From: Cecembia calidifontis
GTDB lineage: Bacteria; Bacteroidota; Bacteroidia; Cytophagales; Cyclobacteriaceae
Reading direction: 5' to 3'
DNA length: 64,000 nt
NCBI RefSeq assembly: GCF_004216715.1
Contig: NZ_SGXG01000001.1
Location: 806,001-870,000 of the forward strand
Shown in pieces: positions 35,641 to 42,982 of this stretch. The notes under the pieces were generated by a model that saw nothing but the letters and a program-made list of their open reading frames with translations, made no database searches and had not been told where the DNA came from. Position 1 is the first letter of the stretch. Each line of letters begins with the position of its first letter. The position numbers and the translations under genes are program-made.

Positions 35641-35924
35641 TATCCCGGCAAGACTGCTATCAACCAGGCTAAAAAGGTAAGAATCGCCATGTAAATCGTG
35701 TAAAAAAGGTTACCTGCCCTTTTCAAAAAGACCATTACGGGCCCATCAGTTTCTTTGATATCAAAAATCCATTGCTCTTTATTGGCCTTGCTGTCCCTTT
35801 CCCGGATTTCATGATATTCCAAATCCCTTCCACCAAGCGGTTTTCCACAATGCTCACATTTATCCTTGATATCCGTAGTCCAATTGGACCATTCCCCACA
35901 ATGAGGGCATTTTTTCTGTCCCAT
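35640..35924 (-). CDS. Zinc-ribbon membrane protein
   Basis: 94 residues from the ATG at 35924. The N-terminus has CPHCGEW and CEHCGKPL, 14 residues apart, a zinc ribbon; the C-terminus has one or two hydrophobic helices (LFYTIYMAILTFLAWLIAVL). The charged linker IRERDSKANKEQWIFDIKET lies between. I do not recognise a functional family. It is the first gene of a three-gene run ending in prmC and is divergent from the RsmB/F-type methyltransferase gene. Confidence 0.6.
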   Translation of the reverse strand: MGQKKCPHCGEWSNWTTDIKDKCEHCGKPLGGRDLEYHEIRERDSKANKEQWIFDIKETDGPVMVFLKRAGNLFYTIYMAILTFLAWLIAVLPG

Positions 35925-35990
35925 GCCCAAAATTAAAAAAGCTTTCCATAAGATGGCAATGAAACCCGTCCTTTGCTGCTGAGGATTGCC

Positions 35991-35998
35991 TATCTTTG
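35991..35998 (+). promoter_or_regulatory. Bacteroidota promoter next to start codon
   Basis: TATCTTTG fits TAnnTTTG and lies 4 bases before the ATG at 36003, with the same TTTGCAGCATG junction as at 33197-33207. This predicts a leaderless or nearly leaderless message. Confidence 0.5.
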
Positions 35999-36002
35999 CA
36001 GC

Positions 36003-37199
36003 ATGAAATTATTTCCCAATACAGTCAAAGGAGTGGTCCAGGCCATTGATGAAATCTTTAACCATAACCGATATGCGGACAAAGTCATAGAAAAAGTCCT
36101 GAAGTCCAACCCCAAATGGGGTGCAAGAGACAGAGGATTTGTGGCAGAATCGGTTTATGAAATGGTTCGCTGGTGGCGGCTGATCAATGAAGTGAGCCCA
36201 AGTAAAGACCTTTACCATTTATTTGGCACTTATTGGTTACTGCAGGGAAACGCCCTCCCGGATTGGAAGGAATTCCAAGGTCTTGACCCTAAAAAAATCA
36301 AAGAGAAATACGAAGAGATAAAAGATAAAAGAGCTATAAAGCAGTCCATTCCTGATTGGTTGGACCAAATGGGATCCGAACTCCTAGGGGAAAAATGGGA
36401 CAAAGAAATCGATACGCTCAACCAACAGGCTGCAGTAGTACTCAGGGTAAATACCCTCAAAATCAGCAGGGAAGGGCTAATGAAAAGATTGGCTGAGGAT
36501 GGCATTGAGACATATGCACCCAAAGGGTACAAGGATGCGCTGGTCCTTGCCAAAAGACAGAATATTTTCAAGCATCCGGCCTTTAAAGAAGGACTATTTG
36601 AAGTTCAGGACGCCTCCTCCCAATTGGTAGCTGCAGCCCTTGAAGTGGAACCGGGCATGCGGGTGATCGATGCCTGCGCCGGCGCTGGTGGAAAATCCCT
36701 GCATCTTGCTGCACTGATGAAAAACAAGGGACGTATCATCTCCATGGATGTTGAAGGCTGGAAACTCCAGAATACTAAATTAAGGGCCAGAAGAAACGGT
36801 GTCAGCATCATTGAACCAAGGGTTATTGAGGACAGCAAAACCATCAAAAGGCTCCGTGAATCCGCTGACCGGGTCTTATTGGATGTACCCTGTTCAGGAT
36901 TAGGGGTGCTCAAAAGAAATCCGGACACCAAATGGAAACTCAGTCCGGAATCCATCCAAAAAGTGCAGGGCATTCAGCAGGAAATTTTACAAAACTATTC
37001 TTCCATGGTAAAGCCCGGCGGACTTATGGTATATGCCACTTGTAGCATTCTGCCTTCTGAAAATCAGCTTCAGGTAGAAAAATTCCTTGCTTCAGATAAG
37101 GGAAAAGCATTTGAACTGCTGGAAGACCGGAAAGTATTGGCTCAGGAAAGCGGTTTTGATGGGTTTTACATTGCTAAGCTCAAAAGAAAAGAATCATAA
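36003..37199 (+). CDS. RsmB/NOP-family rRNA (cytosine-5) methyltransferase
   Basis: 398 residues from the ATG at 36003 (MKLFPNTVKGVVQAIDEIFN); the longer frame upstream crosses the promoter. The N-terminal ~130 residues are a NusB-like or RsmB-type helical region. The catalytic domain has motif I DACAGAGGKSLHLAALM, motif IV LLDVPCSGLGVLKRNPD and motif VI MVYATCSILPSENQ with the catalytic cysteine in TCS. The enzyme methylates C5 of a cytosine in rRNA. Whether it is RsmB or an RsmF-like paralogue is not decidable here. Confidence 0.9.
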   Translation: MKLFPNTVKGVVQAIDEIFNHNRYADKVIEKVLKSNPKWGARDRGFVAESVYEMVRWWRLINEVSPSKDLYHLFGTYWLLQGNALPDWKEFQGLDPKKIKEKYEEIKDKRAIKQSIPDWLDQMGSELLGEKWDKEIDTLNQQAAVVLRVNTLKISREGLMKRLAEDGIETYAPKGYKDALVLAKRQNIFKHPAFKEGLFEVQDASSQLVAAALEVEPGMRVIDACAGAGGKSLHLAALMKNKGRIISMDVEGWKLQNTKLRARRNGVSIIEPRVIEDSKTIKRLRESADRVLLDVPCSGLGVLKRNPDTKWKLSPESIQKVQGIQQEILQNYSSMVKPGGLMVYATCSILPSENQLQVEKFLASDKGKAFELLEDRKVLAQESGFDGFYIAKLKRKES

Positions 37200-37300
37200 A
37201 GTCTAAAAAAGCCAACAATCCGGAAAAGATTCCCTGCCAAAAAGCAGTTGATTAGTGAGATTTTTGTGTAAATTTCAACTAACACAAAAACACCAACACC

Positions 37301-37741
37301 ATGACCACCCTTGAAGCCGTATTTGGTATGGCCAGCCTTTTGGCCATTTTTTCCTGGATTGCCTTGTTTATTTTCTATCCCAGAAAATGGATTTATCAAA
37401 CCCTTTTCTCAGGTACCTTGATAGTCCTGGCACTTACCTATTTGTTTTACCTCTTTCAAGGCTTTGGGAGCCCAGAGGATTTCAACTTTGATAGCTTGGA
37501 GAAAGTCAGGGCTGCTTTTCAATCTGATGAAGCGCTTTTGGCAGGTTGGATCCACTATTTGGCTTTTGACCTTTTTGTAGGCATGTGGATAAGTAAAGAT
37601 GCCTGGGAAAAAGACCTGAGCAGATGGGCAGTTCTTCCCTGCTTGCTCTTTACCTTTATGATGGGCCCGGTTGGTCTCTTGATCTATTTCATCGTTAGAG
37701 CCATCAAAACCAAGCAGCTGAACCAAAGTCCTTATCATTGA
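37301..37741 (+). CDS. ABA4-like (DUF4281) membrane protein
   Basis: 146 residues with four membrane helices. The family pattern is visible in WIHYLAFDLFVGMWISKDA and LCLLFTFMMGPVGLLIYF-like sequence (LPCLLFTFMMGPVGLLIYFI) near the C-terminus. The plant ABA4 relative is involved in neoxanthin formation; the bacterial role is unknown. Its stop codon overlaps the ATG of a decayed second membrane-protein gene (TGATG), suggesting a former two-gene operon. Confidence 0.85.
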   Translation: MTTLEAVFGMASLLAIFSWIALFIFYPRKWIYQTLFSGTLIVLALTYLFYLFQGFGSPEDFNFDSLEKVRAAFQSDEALLAGWIHYLAFDLFVGMWISKDAWEKDLSRWAVLPCLLFTFMMGPVGLLIYFIVRAIKTKQLNQSPYH

Positions 37742-38190
37742 TGAACCTGATTGGGGAAATATTTCAAAGAAATAAGGCTTTATCAAGATTTGGCCTATTC
37801 AACGTTGTTATATTTTCAACTTGTTGATCGTCTCCTTTTTGGATTCCAGAATGCTTTTGGGAGCCAATCTCTGGCACAAGCCCATGAAGTTTGCATTATC
37901 CATTGGGCTCTTTTCTTGGACCATGGCCTGGTTTTTAGCTTAAATTTCTCAAAAAGCAAAAGTCAAAAAAATCCAATGGACCATAATCCTGATGATGGCC
38001 AAGAGGGTATTTTCTTTTTGAACTGGGCCAAAGGCTATATTGATCTTCGTATTTTTCATTTTTTGGGTTTACATGCCTTACAGCCAATCCTTCTTTTTGC
38101 CTGGTTCTTTGCCAAGGAAAATGCTGGTTTTAACACTGCTCTTTACTTTTCTTGCTACGAATACGCTTTGGGTGGTGATTTTTTGACAAG
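37741..38190 (+). pseudogene. Decayed membrane-protein gene after ABA4-like gene
   Basis: From the ATG at 37741 the first frame reads MNLIGEIFQRNKALSRFGLF and stops after 29 codons. The next frame continues with LDSRMLLGANLWHKPMKFAL and SIGLFSWTMAWFLA, a TAA, then ISQKAKVKKIQWTIILMMAK and RVFSF, and further fragments (FFELGQRLY) appear in another frame. Several frameshifts and stops are needed to read a single membrane protein, so this is a true relic rather than a sequencing error. The block KPMKFALSIGLFSW resembles a multi-helix Bacteroidota hypothetical protein of about 230-240 residues. No other gene is present up to guaB. Confidence 0.75.
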
Positions 38191-38282
38191 GTAACCCAAA
38201 TAAAATTTGCTGTTGGCAAAAAAAAATCCCGAAAACTTTAAATTATTTCGAAATGGGTTTGATTGCCAAGCGAAAATGTTTG

Positions 38283-38290
38283 TATCTTTG
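38283..38290 (+). promoter_or_regulatory. Bacteroidota promoter of guaB
   Basis: TATCTTTG fits TAnnTTTG; a TTTG lies 21 bases upstream of it. The predicted start site is at about 38295, giving a leader of about 30 bases. Confidence 0.6.
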
Positions 38291-38293
38291 ACG

Positions 38294-38324
38294 GGCAAAT
38301 AGGGTAACCTAACCATTATTTGCC
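38294..38324 (+). promoter_or_regulatory. Leader hairpin abutting the guaB start codon
   Basis: GGCAAATA (38294-38301) and TATTTGCC (38317-38324) are perfect inverted repeats; the second arm ends at the base before the ATG. The inner part GGTAACCTAACC can extend pairing. The whole predicted leader would fold into this hairpin, or the DNA could be a two-fold symmetric operator. Confidence 0.55.
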
Positions 38325-39803
38325 ATGAACAAAAATACTGATAAATTCCTCTTCGAAGCACTCACCTACGACGACGTGCTTCTCGTCCCTGGGTACTCAG
38401 AAGTACTTCCGCGCGACACCAATACCTCCACCCAACTCACCAAAAACATCAGGCTTAACATTCCTTTGGTATCCGCTGCTATGGATACCGTAACGGAAGC
38501 CGATTTGGCCATTGCTATTGCCCTTGAAGGCGGGGTGGGTTTTATCCACAAAAACATGTCCATCGAGAAGCAGGCTGCTCAGGTGAGAAAAGTGAAGCGA
38601 TCTCAGGCAGGTATGATTCTTGACCCGATTACTCTGGACATCAATGCCAGGGTTAAAGATGCAGAAGCTATCATGAGGGAATTCCATATCGGGGGTATAC
38701 CTGTGGTGGATGGGGACAGGGTACTTAAAGGAATAATTACCAATAGGGACCTGAGATTTATCAAAGACCCCAACGTAATGATCAAAGACATCATGACCGT
38801 TGAGGGCTTGATCACCGCAAAGGCCGGGGTTTCTCTGGAGCAAGCGGAAGAAATCTTGCAGGAATACAAAATCGAGAAACTCCCTATTGTAGATGAAGAT
38901 TACAAACTCACGGGACTCATCACCTACAAGGATATCCTGAAAAGAAAAGACAAGCCACATGCCTGCAAAGATGAATATGGCAGGTTAAGAGTGGGTGCAG
39001 CGGTGGGAGTTACTGCCGATATCGTGGATAGGGTTGAGGCCCTCAAAAATGCTGGCGTGGATGTAGTGTCCATTGATACGGCCCATGGTCATTCCAAAGG
39101 TGTAATCGATACCTGTCGCAAAATCAAGGCAGTTTTCCCTGATCTGGATGTGATCGTAGGTAATATAGCCACTGCAGAAGCGGCCATTGCTTTGAAAGAA
39201 GCCGGTGCAGATGCCGTGAAAGTAGGTGTAGGACCTGGAAGTATCTGTACCACACGGGTAATTGCAGGGGTAGGTGTACCCCAATTGTCGGCTGTCTTTG
39301 AATGCGCAGAAGCATTAAAGGGCTCGGGGGTTCCGGTAATTGCCGATGGTGGTATCCGTTACTCCGGTGATTTGGTCAAAGCCATTGCAGCAGGTGCCAG
39401 CTCTATTATGATTGGGTCGCTTTTGGCAGGAACGGAAGAAGCTCCAGGAGAGGTGATCATCTATGAAGGTAGAAAGTTCAAAACCTACCGAGGAATGGGC
39501 TCTTTGGAAGCCATGGAATCAGGTTCCAAAGACAGATACTTCCAGGATGCAGAAGACAATATCAAGAAATTGGTTCCGGAAGGAATTGTAGGAAGGGTAG
39601 CATACAAGGGCTTAGTATCAGAAGTACTTTACCAATTGGTAGGTGGACTTCAGGCCGGTATGGGTTACTGCGGCACCAAAACCATAGAAGACTTACAACG
39701 CGATGGAAAATTTGTTAAAATTACCGCGGCAGGTGTTAAAGAATCCCATCCGCACGATGTAAGTATTACAAGAGAAGCTCCCAATTACTCTGCAAAGATG
39801 TAA
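38325..39803 (+). CDS. guaB: IMP dehydrogenase
   Basis: 492 residues. The TIM barrel is interrupted by two CBS domains (about 95-215: MTVEGLITAKAGVSL, then LITYKDILKRK). The catalytic loop is GVGPGSICTTRVIAG with the active cysteine at residue 308, and the flap region contains YRGMGSLEAM. It oxidises IMP to XMP with NAD, the first committed step of GMP synthesis. It has its own promoter and is followed by a terminator, so it is probably monocistronic. The CBS pair would allow adenine or guanine nucleotide control. It contains one TTATCCACA box in its coding sequence. Confidence 0.97.
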   Translation: MNKNTDKFLFEALTYDDVLLVPGYSEVLPRDTNTSTQLTKNIRLNIPLVSAAMDTVTEADLAIAIALEGGVGFIHKNMSIEKQAAQVRKVKRSQAGMILDPITLDINARVKDAEAIMREFHIGGIPVVDGDRVLKGIITNRDLRFIKDPNVMIKDIMTVEGLITAKAGVSLEQAEEILQEYKIEKLPIVDEDYKLTGLITYKDILKRKDKPHACKDEYGRLRVGAAVGVTADIVDRVEALKNAGVDVVSIDTAHGHSKGVIDTCRKIKAVFPDLDVIVGNIATAEAAIALKEAGADAVKVGVGPGSICTTRVIAGVGVPQLSAVFECAEALKGSGVPVIADGGIRYSGDLVKAIAAGASSIMIGSLLAGTEEAPGEVIIYEGRKFKTYRGMGSLEAMESGSKDRYFQDAEDNIKKLVPEGIVGRVAYKGLVSEVLYQLVGGLQAGMGYCGTKTIEDLQRDGKFVKITAAGVKESHPHDVSITREAPNYSAKM

Positions 39804-39822
39804 TGTGGATAAATCCAAATCC

Positions 39823-39854
39823 AAAGCGGCGGGAAAACCTGTCGCTTTTTTTTT
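39823..39854 (+). terminator. Rho-independent terminator after guaB
   Basis: AAGCGGCGGG-AAAA-CCTGTCGCTT stem with one or two G-T or mismatched positions, followed by nine T. It begins 20 bases after the guaB stop. Confidence 0.85.
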
Positions 39855-39893
39855 AAGCGCTTGATTTACAGGAAAGGGCAATTATCCACCAAG

Positions 39894-39901
39894 TATTTTT
39901 G
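39894..39901 (+). promoter_or_regulatory. Candidate Bacteroidota promoter
   Basis: TATTTTTG fits TAnnTTTG and lies 43 bases ahead of the deacetylase ATG at 39944. Confidence 0.4.
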
Positions 39902-39943
39902 TTAAATTGAAAAACCATCCAATCAGACCTTCCTTATTCCAGT

Positions 39944-40822
39944 ATGAAAGCACATTATACACTCGCTCTTCTTTTCCTTCTGGGGACAATATCATTTGCA
40001 TTTTCACAAAATCAACCCTTAAAAATCATCATGATCGGAGCCCATCCGGATGACTGTGATATCAAAGGAGGGGGAACAGCTGCCCTTTTTGCTGAAATGG
40101 GCCATCAGGTTAAATTCATATCAGTGACCAATGGGGATGCGGGCCATATGGAACAGGGCGGCGGCATGTTAGCCAAGCGGAGGACTGCTGAAGCCAAAGA
40201 AGCAGGAAGAAGATTGGGTATTCAATATGAAGTTTTGGACCATCATGATGGTGAATTGCTGGCTACTTTGCCCATAAGATTGGAAATCATAAGAAAAATC
40301 AGGGAATGGAATGCTGATGTTGTCATTTCCCATCGTCCCAATGATTATCATCCTGATCACCGCTATACTGCTATTTTGGTACAGGATGCCGCTTACATGG
40401 TCGGCGTACCCAATATTGCTCCTGACACCAAAGCCTTGGATAAAAACCCGGTCTTCCTTTATTTCCAGGACAATTTCCAAAAACCTTATCCTTTCCGTGC
40501 GGATATCGCTGTAGATATCAGTGCTGTTTTTGATCAAAAAATATATGCCATGGATGCCCATGAATCCCAGTTTTACGAATGGCTTCCCTGGATCGGAAGG
40601 TATGAAGAGGAAGTTCCAAAGGGTAAAGAGGAAAGAATCAATTGGTTGAAATCCAAAAGATTTGGACAGGTAACTGAAGCGGCCAAAGCCAGCTTGTCAA
40701 AGTGGTATGGCCCAGAAAAAGCCACTCAGGCAAAACATGTTGAACTTTTTGAAATCTGCGAATATGGCACCCAGCCATCTGAAGCCGAAATCAGGAAATT
40801 GTTTCCTATGTTGAAAAAATGA
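39944..40822 (+). CDS. PIG-L/LmbE-family deacetylase
   Basis: 292 residues with a signal peptide (HYTLALLFLLGTISFAFS). The zinc site is given by IGAHPDDCDIKGGG (His-Pro-Asp-Asp) and the later H in SHRPNDYHPDHRYTA. Members remove N-acetyl groups from glycan or thiol-sugar substrates. The signal peptide puts it in the periplasm, where a glycan degradation product is the likely substrate. It sits alone between guaB and a repeat-rich spacer. Confidence 0.9.
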   Translation: MKAHYTLALLFLLGTISFAFSQNQPLKIIMIGAHPDDCDIKGGGTAALFAEMGHQVKFISVTNGDAGHMEQGGGMLAKRRTAEAKEAGRRLGIQYEVLDHHDGELLATLPIRLEIIRKIREWNADVVISHRPNDYHPDHRYTAILVQDAAYMVGVPNIAPDTKALDKNPVFLYFQDNFQKPYPFRADIAVDISAVFDQKIYAMDAHESQFYEWLPWIGRYEEEVPKGKEERINWLKSKRFGQVTEAAKASLSKWYGPEKATQAKHVELFEICEYGTQPSEAEIRKLFPMLKK

Positions 40823-41088
40823 CAAGTCCAGCCTTTTTGGCTAATTTCAGGGACCACAATAGGAGAAAATGGTGTTCGGTTTTAGCCAAGGAAGAATGAG
40901 GATCTTCTTGCTTGAACCATTTGTCATCCGAACGGAGCGCAAGGCTTTTCGCCAACGAAGCGAAGGCTACTAGAAATTTGCAATTTCGGGAATCGATACT
41001 GCGGTTTTTTAATCCGCAATTTGCAAGATGTCTGCCTGAAGACTGATTAATTGGGATTTAGGCGATTATTCCTATTTTTTTTCATAAA

Positions 41089-41159
41089 GAACGCAAGGGT
41101 TTTCGCCAAAGCCTCAAAGTTATCCACAATAAATCTTCGTGCCTTAGCGCCTTTGTGGC
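41089..41159 (-). repeat. Dispersed repeat family 1, copy A
   Basis: 71 bp from GAACGCAAGGGTTTTCGCC to GCGCCTTTGTGGC, on the opposite strand relative to copies at 21.9 and 23.0 kb. It contains a TTATCCACA box at 41120-41128. The spacer 40823-41386 holds this pair of repeats, a GC-rich fragment near 40928-40972 and no gene. Confidence 0.85.
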
Positions 41160-41273
41160 AATTAATAATGAACGACTACTTGTCCCAAAAATCGGGAAAA
41201 GGAACAAAAGAAAACAAAAGAGTTCAGAACTTTCTTCGCGTCTTTGCGTGAACCCTTTGTTTTTAACCGCAGA

Positions 41274-41344
41274 GAACGCAAGGGATTTCGCTAGGGCCTC
41301 AAAGTTATCCACAATAAATCTTCGTGCCTTAGCGCCTTTGTGGC
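41274..41344 (-). repeat. Dispersed repeat family 1, copy B
   Basis: 71 bp, nearly identical to 41089-41159. The 49 bases from GCCTCAAAG to CTTTGTGGC look identical in both. The second TTATCCACA box is at 41305-41313. Confidence 0.85.
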
Positions 41345-41386
41345 TATTTTATTTTGTGTCCCAAAAACCCAAGCTCTAACTTTCCA

Positions 41387-42889
41387 TTACCTTCCCATAA
41401 ACTCCCTGATATCCCTGACCAACTTCTCAAAATCAGGCCTGTGGTTGTACATCATATGTCCTCCTTCATAATAGGTCATTTTCACCCTTTCCATAGGAAT
41501 ATCATGCCGGGCAAAAGTATATTCGGCATCCAAAAAAGGGGTGATCAGGTCATAATAACCATTGGCCACCAGCACTTTGAGGTCCTTATTCCTCCTCATG
41601 GACTCTCCCAAGCTCCTTGCCACATTCACATAAGATGGCTCCCAATAGGCCCCTTCCGGTACTGGCCTCCAGTTCCATTTAGAACCGATACTTCCATTGG
41701 ATGTCAGGTAGGGCCGGTCCATCTGTACTTTTAATGTCCTGGCAAAATAATCATTCAATGCCGCCGTATAAGCAGCATCAATACCATAACTGGACGGATC
41801 CCCCAGCGTGGGACGGTCTGCAGTCTGATCGCCTTCTTCACCCAGGTACCTTCCATCCAGTGTTCCAATCGTTTTTCCTTCCTTTCTCAAAAGTTCTTTC
41901 TTGAAACGTGAAGTAAGGATCCTATTATCTGACCTGAGTACATACTCGGGATCAAGACCAAGAAAATAAGCAATCCTGCTTGACAAAACTTTTTTATTCT
42001 CTGTGGATAATTGATTACCTTGATACAGTGCAGGCAAATAAACCTGATAAGCAAATTCCCTGGCTTCCTGTACAAAATCCTCTAATTTTTTTCCCTGTCC
42101 TGCCTTACCATGATACCAGGCTGTGGCAGCCATAGTGGGGAAATAGGTAAAATAAGAGGCGATATTATCATGTACGGAAGTACTGCCCTGATAATCCAAA
42201 GCCTGTGAAATCAAAATCAACCCATTCAAAGCCATGGCCTGTCCCCCACCTTCAAGCGCAGCGGTCACCGCAGCAGCCCTTGTAGTACCAAAACTCTCTC
42301 CAGCAATATATTTGGGGGACTGCCAGCGTTGATGCTGGGTTATCCACATTCTCATAAATTGGGCTATGGATCTGGCATCTTCGGTCAGACCCCAGAAGTC
42401 TTCATTTTTTCCTTTACCTATAACCTTTGAATAACCTGTTCCAACAGGATCAATAAAAACAAGGTCAGTGATATCCAATAGGGCCAAATCATTGTGGATA
42501 ACTTCAAATGGCGCAGCCCCATCATCTTTTTTGGCATCAGAATCTACATTGACCACTTTAGGTCCAAACACGCCCATATGCAACCAAACCGAAGCTGATC
42601 CAGGTCCCCCGTTAAAAATAAAGGTAACGGGTCTTTTGGATGGATTAGGGTCTTCCTTGATATATGAAGTGGACCATAATGCGGCTACGGGCTCTCCTTC
42701 GGCATTCTTCAAATGTATCTCCCCGGCAATGGCCTTATACCGGAGTTTTACTCCATGGAAGGTTCCTTCATGATGGGTTTCGAATACAAGCGCTTCGGGA
42801 ATGTCTTTTTTGTCTTCCTGAGCTTTAGCACTGAAGTTTTGGATGGACAGTGCGAAAAAGATAAAGAAAATGGTGATTTTATTGTTCAT
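41387..42889 (-). CDS. Serine carboxypeptidase-like protein, family S10
   Basis: 500 residues with a signal peptide (KITIFFIFFALSIQNFSAKA). Family S10 signatures are present: FIFNGGPGSASVWLHMG (oxyanion loop), YIAGESFGTTRAAA with the nucleophile serine, the aspartate in NGYYDLITPFLDAEY, and the catalytic histidine in TYYEGGHMMYNH. It is a secreted alpha/beta-hydrolase peptidase removing C-terminal residues, predicted to act in the periplasm. It is the last gene of a minus-strand group and ends beside the repeat region. Confidence 0.93.
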   Translation of the reverse strand: MNNKITIFFIFFALSIQNFSAKAQEDKKDIPEALVFETHHEGTFHGVKLRYKAIAGEIHLKNAEGEPVAALWSTSYIKEDPNPSKRPVTFIFNGGPGSASVWLHMGVFGPKVVNVDSDAKKDDGAAPFEVIHNDLALLDITDLVFIDPVGTGYSKVIGKGKNEDFWGLTEDARSIAQFMRMWITQHQRWQSPKYIAGESFGTTRAAAVTAALEGGGQAMALNGLILISQALDYQGSTSVHDNIASYFTYFPTMAATAWYHGKAGQGKKLEDFVQEAREFAYQVYLPALYQGNQLSTENKKVLSSRIAYFLGLDPEYVLRSDNRILTSRFKKELLRKEGKTIGTLDGRYLGEEGDQTADRPTLGDPSSYGIDAAYTAALNDYFARTLKVQMDRPYLTSNGSIGSKWNWRPVPEGAYWEPSYVNVARSLGESMRRNKDLKVLVANGYYDLITPFLDAEYTFARHDIPMERVKMTYYEGGHMMYNHRPDFEKLVRDIREFMGR

Positions 42890-42982
42890 GATGTCTTGGA
42901 TAAGTGCTTAATTAATGATTTAATCGATGGATCTTATTACAATTTGTCCTGAGACTGTTTTCAAGATTTATCCGCTTTGACC

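Noticed and set aside
41089..41344. Possible CRISPR-like spaced repeats
   Set aside because: Only two 71-bp copies, with related copies dispersed elsewhere in the other orientation, no short regular spacers and no cas genes.
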